Origin: Planctomycetaceae bacterium
GTDB taxonomy: Bacteria > Planctomycetota > Phycisphaerae > Phycisphaerales > SM1A02
Length of the DNA: 64,000 nt
NCBI GenBank assembly: GCA_947490615.1
Contig: CANLHK010000002.1
Location: 1-64,000, forward strand
Direction: 5' to 3'
Part shown: positions 42,574-51,923 of the stretch, piece after piece
How the letters are laid out: each line of letters opens with the position of its first letter
Numbering within the stretch: the stretch's first letter is position 1
The notes under the pieces: generated by a model
The model's database searches: none
Told to the model about the DNA's origin: nothing
Seen by the model: the letters and a program-made list of their open reading frames with translations, nothing else
Translations under genes and position numbers: made by a program

Positions 42574-45537
42574 TTACGGGCAAGCGCCCCAAGCGTTCAG
42601 CAGTGCTGCGAGGTCAGCCGAACCCACGGTGCCGCTTCCGTCGAGATCAACGGTCGGATCCGAACTGCCCCATGCGTTGAGCATGGTCGCGAGGTCGGGG
42701 CTTCCGACCGCGCCGCTGCCATCAAAGTCGGCAGGGCATGGGTTGGTGTAGTCGCAGCCAGGATTCGCAGCGCCTGGGCTATCGAAACCTGGAGTGAGCA
42801 CTGGATCGAACGGTCCGATCGTCCAGATCCCCGCGGAGGGGCAGTACGCCAATTGACTTGGAACGAATCCGCCGACATCTGGACCGACGCGGACATCCCC
42901 GTAGACATACTCCGTGCCCACGGGTGGGATCACAGCGCTTTCCACGAACGCGACCGTCTGCAGGACGCTGCTCCACGGCGTGGTGTCAAGGACACCATCG
43001 TCGTTGGTATCAAGGTCATCACCGATCGCGCCCGTGAAGCCAAACACAAGCATGTGCGTCACGTTGTCGGAGTTCTCAAAGATGATCTGCGTGGTGAAGA
43101 GGTCAGCCGCGCCGCCATTCATGATGAAGCCCGTCTTGGCAGCGACGAAGAACCCGTCAGCTGGAATGCGGTTGCCTTGGAGGTTCAACGCGCACTCGAC
43201 GACACCCGAACCAAGCGCCGTGGCGCCGTCACCGATGACAACGTAGGTGAGACCATTGAGAAGGGTGCCTGGTGCACCCGAGATCTCGATGTACTCGTTC
43301 GGGTCAGCAAGCAGGCTGTTCTCATCGATACGAACTTCGCTGATGCCAGCCGCTGGTGGCGTGGTTGGCACAAAGCAAGAGAGGAACGACTGCTCAGCGC
43401 AGCTCGCGTCCCAAGTCACTTCGCAGCAGGTCACATCGACAAGGCAGACTGCGTTGCAGCAAGCACTGTCGCCGCAGCCTGGATTGGCGTGCGGGAGATA
43501 GCAGTCGCCGCCCTTGGGGTTTCCGCAGGCGTAGGCAGGTGGGCAGACCGTGTTGGCGCTGCCTGGCGTGTCGAAGCCTGTTGGATCAGCGACATCGTTG
43601 TGACCAAAGCGCCACGATCCATCGGTGCACTTCACGACATGGAATGGAGCGCCGTCGTAACCCGGTCCAACCGTGGTCGCGGAGTATCCGCACAGCGCGT
43701 CGCCCGAGAGGATCGCCACGCTGTCGATGAGCGAATCCCATGCTGCCGAGTCGAGCGTGCAGTTGTCATCACCGTCGATGTCGGTGTTGGCCAGGCCCGT
43801 GAAGTTGAAGACGAGCAGGTAGGTGACCGTGTCGTTCTCCTCGAGGTTCATCGAGCGGGTCGCGTCAGGAATGCCGAGGTTGAAGGTCGACTCTGCGACG
43901 AGCAGGATGCCGTCCTTGGGGATGATGACGCCATTGAGATTCACGGCGGCTTCGATCACGCCGCTCGGGCTTGCAGCATCACCGATCACGAGGATCGACA
44001 CGCCGTTGAGCACGGTGCCTGGCGCGCCAGCGAGTTCGATGTACTCGTTGGGGAAGTTGGCGCCGACGCTGTTGAGTCGGATCTCGTTGAAGCTGACCAC
44101 TGGAGCTGCACCCGCCGTGAGGCAAGAGGCGCGCGCCTGATCGACGCAAGCCTGATCCCACTCCACAGAGCAGCAGGTTGGATCGATGGCGCAGACGGAG
44201 TTGCAGCAGATCGTGTCCACGCAACCAGGGGAGACATGCACAGCGTGGCAGTTCGCAGCGCCGTTACCGCAGGTGGTGCAGACGGCGTTGGGGAGACCCG
44301 CGCTGTCGAGACCACCGATTGGAGCGAACGGTCCGATGCTCCAAGTCTGAGCAGGATCGCAGCGATACACATGGCCAGGAACGAACGCTCCATCAGGACC
44401 GACGCGGTTGGGTGAGTACCACCATTCCGTGCCCACGGGCGGTGTCGCTGCGGCGGTGAGCACGAGCGAGACCGAGTCAACGATTTCCGTCCATGGCGTC
44501 GTATCAAAGATGCCGTCGTTGTCCGCGTCGAGGTCGGTGTTCACGAGTCCCGTGAAGCCGCGCACGAGCATGTGCGTGACGTTGTCGCCGTTCTCGAAGT
44601 TGAGACCGTTGCCTGCAAGGAGCAGGTTCGCGGTTCCAAGCACAAAGGTCGACTCCGCGCAGACGAAGTAGCCAGAGCCAGGCATCACTTGGCCAGTCAG
44701 TGGCACCACGCCCTCGACAAAGCCCGATGCCTGCACCGCCGAGCCGTCGCCGATGATGATGTAGGTGAGATCGCTGAGGTCGGTGCCTGGTGCACCTGCG
44801 AGCTCGAAGTATTCGCTGTTGTCGGTGCCCGTCTCATCGATGCGCACTTCGTTGATGCGCGTTCCCGTGAGCGCACACGATTGATTCGCAGCGCCAGGAG
44901 AATCCACCGCGCCCGCGCCGAAAGGATCCGAGGCGCCAGCAACCCATTGCGCGATATTCGCGCAGAGCCATGCCGCACTTGGGGCAAGGCCGCCATCGGG
45001 TCCGACGGTGGTCGAGGAGTAGAAGTAGTCGCTCTTGGTGCCGTTGGCGGGAGTCGTCCCAACCACAGCGAGGCTCGAAACCACGCTCGTCCACGGGGTC
45101 ACATCGAGGATGCCGTCATCGTTGGTGTCGAGCTTCTGGCCATCAGCGCCAGAGAAACCGCGCACCACGAAGATCGTGACGTTGTCGTTGCCCTCAAGAT
45201 TGAGCGAGACAGCGAGGTTTGGAATGGCCAGCGACATTGCGGGTTCACCCACAACGAAGAAGCCGCTCGCGGGGACGAAGAGACCATCGAGGTTCACAAC
45301 CTGCTCGATGAATCCGTTCTGTGTTCCAGGAAGCGCAAAGTCATCGTCGCCGACAACCACGATCGAGACGCCCGCAAGCGACTCGCCAGGCGCGCCAGCG
45401 ATTTCGATGAACTCGTCATTGTCCGCGCCAGGTTGCTCCAATCGGAGTTCGTTCAGGCGAAGGGGTGCGTCAGCCATCGCGATCGCCACAAACAGTGACG
45501 GAAGGCAGACAACGCTGGTGAGGGCCAGTCGGCTCAT
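42574..45537 (-). CDS. Secreted protein: four LTD-like repeats, two Cys-rich modules, dockerin-like C-terminus
   Basis: 987 residues. A signal peptide (1-22) is followed by four repeats of about 180-205 residues resembling lamin-tail-like domains, each opening with an N/S-E-(L/V/I)-R strand and a (E/F)-Y/F-x-E-(I/L)-x-GAPG segment (near 30, 225, 485 and 760), with Asp-rich DTNDDG turns. Two Cys-rich modules (about 421-480 and 695-755) share CC..VC..D..CC....WD..C. The C-terminus (about 935-987) has two DxDGSG...NAWG repeats of dockerin type, probably calcium-binding. It is likely exported or surface-attached; no catalytic motif is visible. AGGAG lies 9 nt before ATG 45537. Confidence 0.85.
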   Translation of the reverse strand: MSRLALTSVVCLPSLFVAIAMADAPLRLNELRLEQPGADNDEFIEIAGAPGESLAGVSIVVVGDDDFALPGTQNGFIEQVVNLDGLFVPASGFFVVGEPAMSLAIPNLAVSLNLEGNDNVTIFVVRGFSGADGQKLDTNDDGILDVTPWTSVVSSLAVVGTTPANGTKSDYFYSSTTVGPDGGLAPSAAWLCANIAQWVAGASDPFGAGAVDSPGAANQSCALTGTRINEVRIDETGTDNSEYFELAGAPGTDLSDLTYIIIGDGSAVQASGFVEGVVPLTGQVMPGSGYFVCAESTFVLGTANLLLAGNGLNFENGDNVTHMLVRGFTGLVNTDLDADNDGIFDTTPWTEIVDSVSLVLTAAATPPVGTEWWYSPNRVGPDGAFVPGHVYRCDPAQTWSIGPFAPIGGLDSAGLPNAVCTTCGNGAANCHAVHVSPGCVDTICCNSVCAIDPTCCSVEWDQACVDQARASCLTAGAAPVVSFNEIRLNSVGANFPNEYIELAGAPGTVLNGVSILVIGDAASPSGVIEAAVNLNGVIIPKDGILLVAESTFNLGIPDATRSMNLEENDTVTYLLVFNFTGLANTDIDGDDNCTLDSAAWDSLIDSVAILSGDALCGYSATTVGPGYDGAPFHVVKCTDGSWRFGHNDVADPTGFDTPGSANTVCPPAYACGNPKGGDCYLPHANPGCGDSACCNAVCLVDVTCCEVTWDASCAEQSFLSCFVPTTPPAAGISEVRIDENSLLADPNEYIEISGAPGTLLNGLTYVVIGDGATALGSGVVECALNLQGNRIPADGFFVAAKTGFIMNGGAADLFTTQIIFENSDNVTHMLVFGFTGAIGDDLDTNDDGVLDTTPWSSVLQTVAFVESAVIPPVGTEYVYGDVRVGPDVGGFVPSQLAYCPSAGIWTIGPFDPVLTPGFDSPGAANPGCDYTNPCPADFDGSGAVGSPDLATMLNAWGSSDPTVDLDGSGTVGSADLAALLNAWGACP

Positions 45538-45903
45538 CGGGTTCTTGCTCCTGCTCTCAAGTTGTTGGGGCTTGCGGCACCATCGCGCGCCGAGGTGGAT
45601 TCGGGTGATGCATTGCGACCCGCGTCGCACTGCACATTCGCGTGATGGAACATTCGGCCAGACACACACACCTGCCAAGAAGGCTCGAATGTACCCAACG
45701 GCGTTTGCGCCCCGAAGTGCCTCATGGAGTGGGCGTCCACAATTGGCCTATTCCTCACGCGAAGCCAACAAACTCTCTCGGCGACGCGTCCGAGAATTGC
45801 AGGGATCTCGCACTTGTGTGAGGGAGAAAAGACACGCGGCGGGACCCAAGTGGATCCCGCCGCGCGGTGTGTGACTGAGGATGTTGCCGAGCGTGCGCGC
45901 GGC
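45538..45903. other. 366-nt intergenic region
   Basis: It holds the Shine-Dalgarno and leader of the LTD-like gene at its left end and the terminator of the OmpA gene at its right end. I see no other coding or RNA signal. Confidence 0.5.
45826..45864 (-). terminator. Rho-independent terminator of the OmpA-like gene
   Basis: A 10-bp stem CGCGGCGGGA (45835-45844) with TCCCGCCGCG (45855-45864) is followed on the minus strand by TGTCTTTTCT. Confidence 0.85.
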
Positions 45904-46746
45904 TTACTTCAGATTCTCTTCGCTGCCATCGGGAGTCGCAGTCGACTTGATGATGGTTGGATCAGCAACGGTCGTCTCGTTCTCCGTAGCGCGCAGCGAG
46001 TTGGCTGGCATCGAGACGAGGAAGACTTCGACGCGGCGATTCTCTTCGTTGCCCTTGCGGTTGTTGAGCGCGATGGGGCGGTACTCGCCGTAACCAGCGA
46101 CCATGAAGCGGTTCGAGCCGACGCCATCCTTCACGAGCGTGTCCCGAACCGCGATGGCGCGGTGCGCAGAAAGGTGCACATTGGTCGGGTGCTGCGCGAG
46201 AGTGGCGGGCTTGCTGATGCGCACATTGTCGGTGTGTCCGACGACGCGCACTTCGAGGTCAGCCGCAGCATCGCTGTTGAGGATCTCTGCGAACTTCGCC
46301 ATGACCGCTGAAGCCTTCGAGCTGAGCTTGGCGCTTCCTGAATCGAAGGTCACATCGCTCTTGAAGCGGATGACGCCGGTCTTCTCGTCGAACTCGAGCA
46401 CATCGGGGAAGCTGTCGACGAGCGCGACGATGCTCTTCTGCACATCGGCAGGAAGCGTCGACGCACCGATCTGCGCGATGAGTTCATCGATGTTCTTCTG
46501 CATCGCAGCGATCTCGCTGGCGTTGCCGCCATCTTTGATCGAACTCAGACGAGCCATGGCTTCGCCGAGTTGCTTGCGCAACATGTCTTCGTTGGCGCGC
46601 GCGGTGTCGAACTCGTTCTGCATTTGCAGGAGTTGCTGTTCCTTCGCGCGGTAGGCGCTCATGAGATCGTCGTATTGCGTCTGAGGGACGCAGCCAGCGA
46701 GAGAAACAGCGGCGAGAACAGTGATCGGGATGAGAGAGAGGCGCAT
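45904..46746 (-). CDS. OmpA-family lipoprotein
   Basis: 280 residues. A lipoprotein signal ends VSLAGC (cysteine at residue 19), followed by a coiled coil (about 25-95, Gln/Glu/Ala-rich) and a C-terminal OmpA-like peptidoglycan-binding domain (about 130-245) with VTFDSGSAKLSSKASAVM, VGHTDNVRIS and NRRVEVFL. The Asp and Arg that contact diaminopimelate appear to be in place (TDN; HLSAHRA). A 35-residue Thr/Glu tail follows. It anchors the outer membrane to peptidoglycan. The start is ATG 46746 with AAGGAAAG just upstream; the longer frame is spurious. Confidence 0.88.
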   Translation of the reverse strand: MRLSLIPITVLAAVSLAGCVPQTQYDDLMSAYRAKEQQLLQMQNEFDTARANEDMLRKQLGEAMARLSSIKDGGNASEIAAMQKNIDELIAQIGASTLPADVQKSIVALVDSFPDVLEFDEKTGVIRFKSDVTFDSGSAKLSSKASAVMAKFAEILNSDAAADLEVRVVGHTDNVRISKPATLAQHPTNVHLSAHRAIAVRDTLVKDGVGSNRFMVAGYGEYRPIALNNRKGNEENRRVEVFLVSMPANSLRATENETTVADPTIIKSTATPDGSEENLK

Positions 46747-46936
46747 GGCTTTCCTTGCGTTGGAACAAACTGGTGCATCGGGAAACCGACGCGCGCGTCC
46801 GTTGCGGCGTCGAACTTTCTCGGGGCAAACCATCGTGGCGAGCGTTGAAGCAGACCATCGCGCAAGTTTCCCTGCGCGCGCGGGAGTGTAGTGATTTTCA
46901 GCGGCGCGGGGACCGTTCGCGATCGGATCGCGCTCG

Positions 46937-47353
46937 TCAGTGGACGGCGATGCGCGTGGCCATCGCTGACCGACTGAACGCCTCGTCGAACTCAAACACC
47001 GAGCGGAAGTCGTCGATGGAGTCGTCGGAGCTTCGGTCGAGTCGCCCAGCTGCGATCAACGCGTAGACGATCCGCCCGAAGTCCTCGGTGCGCACGATGT
47101 TCCAATGGCTGAGCACGCACGGAGCCAACATTCCGAAGCGGTCGATGGCGTACTCGTGGAGTCCCATGCAGAGCTGCTGCCCCGTGATGTGGCGCAAGTC
47201 AGGCTCTGGAAGGCCCGCCGCGACGGAGAGTTCGCGCGCTCGGTCCGTCGAGAAGGCCAGCCCCTCGAGGACGAACTGAAAGGCCGCCGACGGATAGCAG
47301 GTGTCCCGCATCGCGGGGTGCGAGAGCTCAAGGATGTTCACCGATGCGGCCAC
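46937..47353 (-). CDS. Minf_1886 family protein
   Basis: 138 residues matching the Minf_1886 family pattern: Y-x-x-x-AFQFVLEGLAF, then HITGQQLCMGLHEYAIDRFG, VLSHWNIVRTEDFGRIVYALI and the end DFRSVFEFDEAF. The family is widespread in planctomycetes and Verrucomicrobia with no assigned function; it is cytosolic. The start is GTG 47353, supported by TACACT 8 nt upstream. It is divergent from the AI-2E permease gene. Confidence 0.85.
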   Translation of the reverse strand: MAASVNILELSHPAMRDTCYPSAAFQFVLEGLAFSTDRARELSVAAGLPEPDLRHITGQQLCMGLHEYAIDRFGMLAPCVLSHWNIVRTEDFGRIVYALIAAGRLDRSSDDSIDDFRSVFEFDEAFSRSAMATRIAVH

Positions 47354-47361
47354 TGCGGAGG

Positions 47362-47367
47362 AGTGTA
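47362..47367 (-). promoter_or_regulatory. TACACT, candidate -10 of the Minf_1886 gene
   Basis: TACACT, then 8 nt, then GTG at 47353, on the minus strand. Confidence 0.45.
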
Positions 47368-47452
47368 TCGGCTCACCGCGCGAAATCGCTCAAACATCGG
47401 GCTTTGCCCGCGGGCCGAGAGGGTTCCTCACCCACACGGGGAGAGGTTCCGC

Positions 47453-47458
47453 TACCTT
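47453..47458 (+). promoter_or_regulatory. TACCTT, candidate -10 of the AI-2E permease gene (leaderless)
   Basis: TACCTT, then 6 nt, then ATG at 47465. Confidence 0.48.
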
Positions 47459-47464
47459 CCGCCC

Positions 47465-48814
47465 ATGCCAAAGGACGGCAGCATGGACGACCCGTCTTCA
47501 CCCCAACGCACCCCGCAGCCCGATCTTCGGACGCTGCACCTTTGGCACATGCAGCCCGTGCGCGACCTTATGGTCATCGCGGCCGTCGCGGGGACGATCT
47601 ACGCGGGCTACGCGATGCGAACGGTCACGGTGCCGCTCCTCGTGGCACTCACGCTGGCGTATCTCTTTGAGCCTGTCGTTTCGCGGATGGCGGCGTGGCG
47701 CGGCATGAACCGACCGCTCGCAGTCTCGGTCATTCTCGGCGGTTTGGCCATGCTGTTGGTGGCGGCAGCAGGAGTTCTCGTCCCACTGGCGGTGGGACAA
47801 ACCCTGTCGTTTGGCGAAAGTCTGCGCAGCGGACGCTACGACGCGGCGATCGAGCGCGCGGTCGAGATCGTTCCTGAGCAGTACCGCGCGGAAGTGCGGG
47901 AATGGACCGAAAGAGTGGTTCACCCGTCGAAGACGACGGGGAGTTCAGGCGCGACGACCTCGGCACCTGCTTCGCAAGGCACGGAAGCGCTTCCGCATGC
48001 AACCGTCGAGGGCGCAGCACCGGCGAAGCCCGCGTCTGGAGCGGACGCTGCGTCCACGAGTGAGCCCGCCAAAGCAAGCGTTGGGTTTTCCATCGATGAG
48101 TCCGTCGTGGCACTGATGGGCGCTGGTTCGCAGCGCGTCTACGCGCTCACGCTCGCGGTCCTGCAGCTCGGACTCGTCGCATTCCTGATCCCGTTCTATT
48201 TCTATTACTTCAGCGTGCACTGGCCATCGATCGTCGGCTACTTCGCGATGTTTGTTCCTGACGCCAAGCGTGAGGGCGTGTTTGAACTCGTGCGCGAGAT
48301 GGATCGCGCCGTTGCAGGGTTCGTCCGCGGCCGCATCGCCATCTGCGTGATCATGGGTGTGCTCTTCGCAGTCGGTTGGCAACTCTGCGGAGTTCCGTAT
48401 GGACTCGCCTTGGGTTTGCTCACGGGCGCGTTCTCCATCGTGCCCTACCTCGGAGGCATCGGGCTTCCCCTCGCAGTTGGACTTCTTGTCGCCGATCAGT
48501 TTGGCGTCGACGAAGCATCGCGCATGAGTTTGTGGGCGATGCTGCTCTGGCCAACGGCGGTGTTCATCATCGTTCAGTCGTTTGAGGGCTATGTGCTCAC
48601 GCCGATCATCGCGGGCAAGGCAACGAATCTCGATCCAGTCACCATCGTCGTCGCGATTCTCGCGGGCGGTTCGGTGGCTGGTGTGTACGGCATGCTGCTA
48701 GCGATTCCTATCGCAGCGTGCGGAAAGATCGCTGCCAAACGCTGGCTCTTGCCGCGGATCATCGATTGGGCACGCGGTCGCGCGACGGATCCGCTTCCGC
48801 TTGATCGACGCTGA
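47465..48814 (+). CDS. AI-2E family (PerM/YdiK) membrane transporter
   Basis: 449 residues with about eight helices. VPLLVALTLAYLFEPVV lies near the N-terminus, followed by a large non-membrane loop (about 120-210) with a Ser/Ala/Pro/Thr-rich low-complexity stretch. The C-terminal core carries FVRGRIAICVIMGVLFAVG, GLLTGAFSIVPYLGGIG and FVLTPxIxG-type sequence (EGYVLTPIIAGKATNLDPVTI). Family members include quorum-signal exporters, Na+/H+ antiporters and transporters of unknown substrate. The start is ATG 47465 (TACCTT 6 nt upstream), not the longer frame that overlaps the divergent gene. It is 26 nt from murE. Confidence 0.88.
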   Translation: MPKDGSMDDPSSPQRTPQPDLRTLHLWHMQPVRDLMVIAAVAGTIYAGYAMRTVTVPLLVALTLAYLFEPVVSRMAAWRGMNRPLAVSVILGGLAMLLVAAAGVLVPLAVGQTLSFGESLRSGRYDAAIERAVEIVPEQYRAEVREWTERVVHPSKTTGSSGATTSAPASQGTEALPHATVEGAAPAKPASGADAASTSEPAKASVGFSIDESVVALMGAGSQRVYALTLAVLQLGLVAFLIPFYFYYFSVHWPSIVGYFAMFVPDAKREGVFELVREMDRAVAGFVRGRIAICVIMGVLFAVGWQLCGVPYGLALGLLTGAFSIVPYLGGIGLPLAVGLLVADQFGVDEASRMSLWAMLLWPTAVFIIVQSFEGYVLTPIIAGKATNLDPVTIVVAILAGGSVAGVYGMLLAIPIAACGKIAAKRWLLPRIIDWARGRATDPLPLDRR

Positions 48815-48840
48815 AACACCACGACTGTTGGACACGCCTC

Positions 48841-50388
48841 ATGAAGCTCTCGACCTTGCTTTCCGGTCTTCCCGCTCCTTGCGACGCTCGATTTGGTTGT
48901 GAGGGTGATCCCGACATTTGGAGCCTCGCGGAGGATTCGCGACGGGTTCGCCCTGGCGCGCTGTTCTTTGCGCGTGCGGGCACAAAGAACGATGGGCGCG
49001 CGTTCATTCTTGAGGCAGTGGAGCGTGGTGCCGTTGCTGTCTTGGCACCTGCAGGAAGCGAGCGACCCGAGGCGTTTGCCGATTCGATTGCCTGGTGTGA
49101 AGCGACTGATCCCGCACAGAGCGCCGCCACGATTGCCGAGAGGTTTCACGGAAATCCAACCCAAGCACTCACGCTTGTCGGTGTGACAGGCACCAACGGC
49201 AAGACGACGATCGCCTATCTCATCCAGCAGATTCTTGCGTTTGCGTCGGTGCGCTGCGGATTGGTTGGAACCGTCGAGATCGACGATGGACTCGTGCGCA
49301 AGCCGAGCGAACTCACCACGCCGCCCGCGCTCGAGCTGAGCGAGCTCTTCGCGCGCATGCTGGAAAACGGTTGTCGCGCCGCCGCGATGGAAGTCTCGAG
49401 TCACTCGCTCGACCAGTCTCGCGTGGCGGGCCTCACCTTTCGTACAGCCATCTTTACGAATCTCACGGGCGACCATCTCGACTATCACCAGTCCATGGAG
49501 CGCTACGCCGCTGCGAAGGCGCGTCTGTTTGGCATGCTCACGCCGGACGGAACTGCCATCGTGAACATGGATGATCCATGGCACGGAACGATGGTGACGG
49601 CCGCGCGCCTGCGTGGTGCGAAGGTGCTGCGGACGAGCTTGGTGGACCCAACAGCAGAGTGCCTCGCGACGGTGCACCGCATGGGACTCGAGTCGATGGA
49701 TGTTTCGATGCGCGGGCCGTGGGGACTCTTGGAACTCAAGCTTCCACTCGTCGGGCGGCACAACGCGATGAACGCGCTGCAGGCCGCCGCAGCGGGTTGG
49801 TCGCGCGGTATCGATGGAGAACGATTGGCGCGCGCGCTGGCCAACTGCCACGCACCACCAGGACGCTTGCAGCCTGTGGCCGTCGCAGGCGCAGGCTTCA
49901 ATGTGCTCGTCGACTATGCGCACTCCGACGATGCGTTGGCCAATGTGCTGCGCGCGCTTCGGCCCAATGTTCCCGCAGGCGGGCGATTGCGCGTGGTCTT
50001 TGGTTGTGGCGGAGATCGTGACGCGACCAAGCGGCCGCGCATGGCCAAGGTCGCCTGCGAAGGCGCCGATGAAGTCATCGTCACGAGCGACAATCCGCGC
50101 ACCGAGGATCCAGAGGCCATCATCGCTGCGGTGATGACGGGTGTTCCAGCCGAGGCACGAAACAAAGTCACGGTGGAAGCGGATCGCGCGCTCGCCATCG
50201 CGCTCGCCGTTTCGAGTGCGCGCGATGGAGACATCATTCTCATCGCGGGCAAGGGTCACGAGGACTACCAGATCATCGGCACTGAGAAGAAGAGCTTCGA
50301 TGATCGACGCGAGGCAGAAGCCGCGATACGCCTCCGCGTGCAATCGGAGCAGGCGACGAGATTCGGATCGGAGCGAGGTTCCTCATGA
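48841..50388 (+). CDS. murE: UDP-MurNAc-tripeptide synthetase (meso-diaminopimelate-adding)
   Basis: 515 residues. The N-terminal domain has the UDP-binding EDSRRVRPGALFFA, the central ATPase P-loop GVTGTNGKTT (114-123), the carbamylated-Lys region and EVSSHSLDQ, and the C-terminal domain has DNPR (about 417-420), the motif that binds meso-diaminopimelate. It adds mDAP to UDP-MurNAc-Ala-Glu in the cytoplasm. The murF ATG overlaps its stop by 4 nt (ATGA). No Shine-Dalgarno is clear. Confidence 0.96.
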   Translation: MKLSTLLSGLPAPCDARFGCEGDPDIWSLAEDSRRVRPGALFFARAGTKNDGRAFILEAVERGAVAVLAPAGSERPEAFADSIAWCEATDPAQSAATIAERFHGNPTQALTLVGVTGTNGKTTIAYLIQQILAFASVRCGLVGTVEIDDGLVRKPSELTTPPALELSELFARMLENGCRAAAMEVSSHSLDQSRVAGLTFRTAIFTNLTGDHLDYHQSMERYAAAKARLFGMLTPDGTAIVNMDDPWHGTMVTAARLRGAKVLRTSLVDPTAECLATVHRMGLESMDVSMRGPWGLLELKLPLVGRHNAMNALQAAAAGWSRGIDGERLARALANCHAPPGRLQPVAVAGAGFNVLVDYAHSDDALANVLRALRPNVPAGGRLRVVFGCGGDRDATKRPRMAKVACEGADEVIVTSDNPRTEDPEAIIAAVMTGVPAEARNKVTVEADRALAIALAVSSARDGDIILIAGKGHEDYQIIGTEKKSFDDRREAEAAIRLRVQSEQATRFGSERGSS

Positions 50389-51878
50389 GCGCTGGTTCGA
50401 GTGACGCCTATCAAGTCCACTGTCCTTCGGTGCAGTCCATCGTGCTCGCGACGCGCGCCACAGTCGTCGCGCGCGCGGTGCGTGAACCAAGCTCGCTCAC
50501 GACGGACACGCGAGCGAGTTTGGAGGGCGCGTGTTTCGTCGCGCTGCATGGTGAGCGTTTCGACGGCCACGCCTTCGTTCACGAAGCCGCCTCGCGTGGT
50601 GCTGCACTGGCGATCGTGGAACGCGCATTGACAGCGAGTGAGTTGCCTCAGGGACTTCCCGCAGGATTCGGCCTCTTGCGCGTGCATTCGACGCGCACCG
50701 CGCTCGGTTCGATCGCGCACGCGTGGCGTGTGAGCAATCGGCACCTGCGCGTCGTCGCGATCACAGGAAGCGCTGGCAAGACCACAACCCGCCGACTCCT
50801 TGAAGGGATTCTTGCAGTGGTGGGCAACACACAGGCCAGTGCCAAGAGTTTCAACAACGACATCGGTGTGCCGCTCACGCTGCTCGCGACTCCTGACGAG
50901 GCGCGATTTCTCGTGGCGGAAATCGGGATGAATCACCCAGGCGAAATCCTGCCTCTCGCGGAAATGGTCCAGCCCGAAGGCGCGATCATCACGCTGGCAG
51001 GGCGCGCGCACCTCGAGGGACTCGGCTCGATTGCGGCGGTCGCTACAGAGAAGGCTTCGATTCTTCAGGCGGTTCCTGTCCACGGATTCGCGGTCATCAA
51101 CGGCGACAATGCTCCGCTCTGTGAGGCCGTTGAGCGATTGACGCAGACGGGACTCGCGCCATCGCGCGTCGTCACCTTTGGATTGAGCAGTGGCTGCGAC
51201 TATCGACTTCTTGCGCGGACCGTCGTGGATGGCGGCCAGAAGATTGAGGTGTCGCTTCCCCCATCAGCGCTGATGCTGGAAGAAGAGTCGACGCGCCGCC
51301 TGGAGATCTCGTTGCGAGTGCCTGGCGAACACAATGCCCGCAACGCGCTCGCGGCCATCGCTGCTGCGGTCGAAATGAAGATCCCCGCGGCGGCGATCCT
51401 CACGGGACTTGCAGGTGTCGAACCAGCAGACATGCGTCTCGAGCGGTCGGTCGTGGCGGGGCGCGCGATCTACAACGACGCGTACAACGCGAATCCCGAC
51501 GCGATGATCGCGTCGCTCGGTGCGTTCGCGGAGCTTTCCGCGGGAGTCTCGCGACGCGTGGCGATCCTTGGCGAGATGCGGGAACTCGGCCTCAACGCCA
51601 AGGCGCTTCATGAAGAAGTCGGCGCGCACGCTGCGGGACAACTGCACGAGCGGGATGCGATCGTGGCGGTGGGGCCGTGGGCGGGGGCCCTCGTCGCGGC
51701 AGCGCGGGAAGCGGGCTTCCGTGGCGACACGCTCCATGCCGACGTCTTCAGCGACGCCGTCGCGCTCGATGCCGCGGCGCTGGCGCCAAGCGGCTGTGCG
51801 ATCCTTCTCAAGGGCAGTCGGGGGGCGCGGATGGAACGGTTCCTCGAGCCGCTCGGGAGCGCATTTGCAGCCCGATGA
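50385..51878 (+). CDS. murF: UDP-MurNAc-tripeptide:D-Ala-D-Ala ligase
   Basis: 497 residues. The N-terminal substrate domain has TDTRASLEGACFVALHG, the P-loop is AITGSAGKTTTR (about 124-135), then SFNNDIGVPLTLL, AEIGMNHPGEI, and the C-terminal YNDAYNANPDAMIASL and LGEMRELG. It adds D-Ala-D-Ala to complete the pentapeptide precursor. The ATG at 50385 overlaps the murE stop; mraY starts 45 nt after its end. Confidence 0.96.
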   Translation: MSAGSSDAYQVHCPSVQSIVLATRATVVARAVREPSSLTTDTRASLEGACFVALHGERFDGHAFVHEAASRGAALAIVERALTASELPQGLPAGFGLLRVHSTRTALGSIAHAWRVSNRHLRVVAITGSAGKTTTRRLLEGILAVVGNTQASAKSFNNDIGVPLTLLATPDEARFLVAEIGMNHPGEILPLAEMVQPEGAIITLAGRAHLEGLGSIAAVATEKASILQAVPVHGFAVINGDNAPLCEAVERLTQTGLAPSRVVTFGLSSGCDYRLLARTVVDGGQKIEVSLPPSALMLEEESTRRLEISLRVPGEHNARNALAAIAAAVEMKIPAAAILTGLAGVEPADMRLERSVVAGRAIYNDAYNANPDAMIASLGAFAELSAGVSRRVAILGEMRELGLNAKALHEEVGAHAAGQLHERDAIVAVGPWAGALVAAAREAGFRGDTLHADVFSDAVALDAAALAPSGCAILLKGSRGARMERFLEPLGSAFAAR

Positions 51879-51923
51879 GATTGCAGGTCACTGGGGCTTC
51901 TTTCCGATAGTGGCCAACCGCGA

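Noticed and set aside
42208-44415. 735-residue plus-strand frame opposite mlaE and the LTD-like gene
   Set aside because: Spans two opposite-strand genes and a terminator; repeats in it mirror the LTD repeats.
48589-50343. 584-residue minus-strand frame opposite murE
   Set aside because: Shadow of a conserved ligase.
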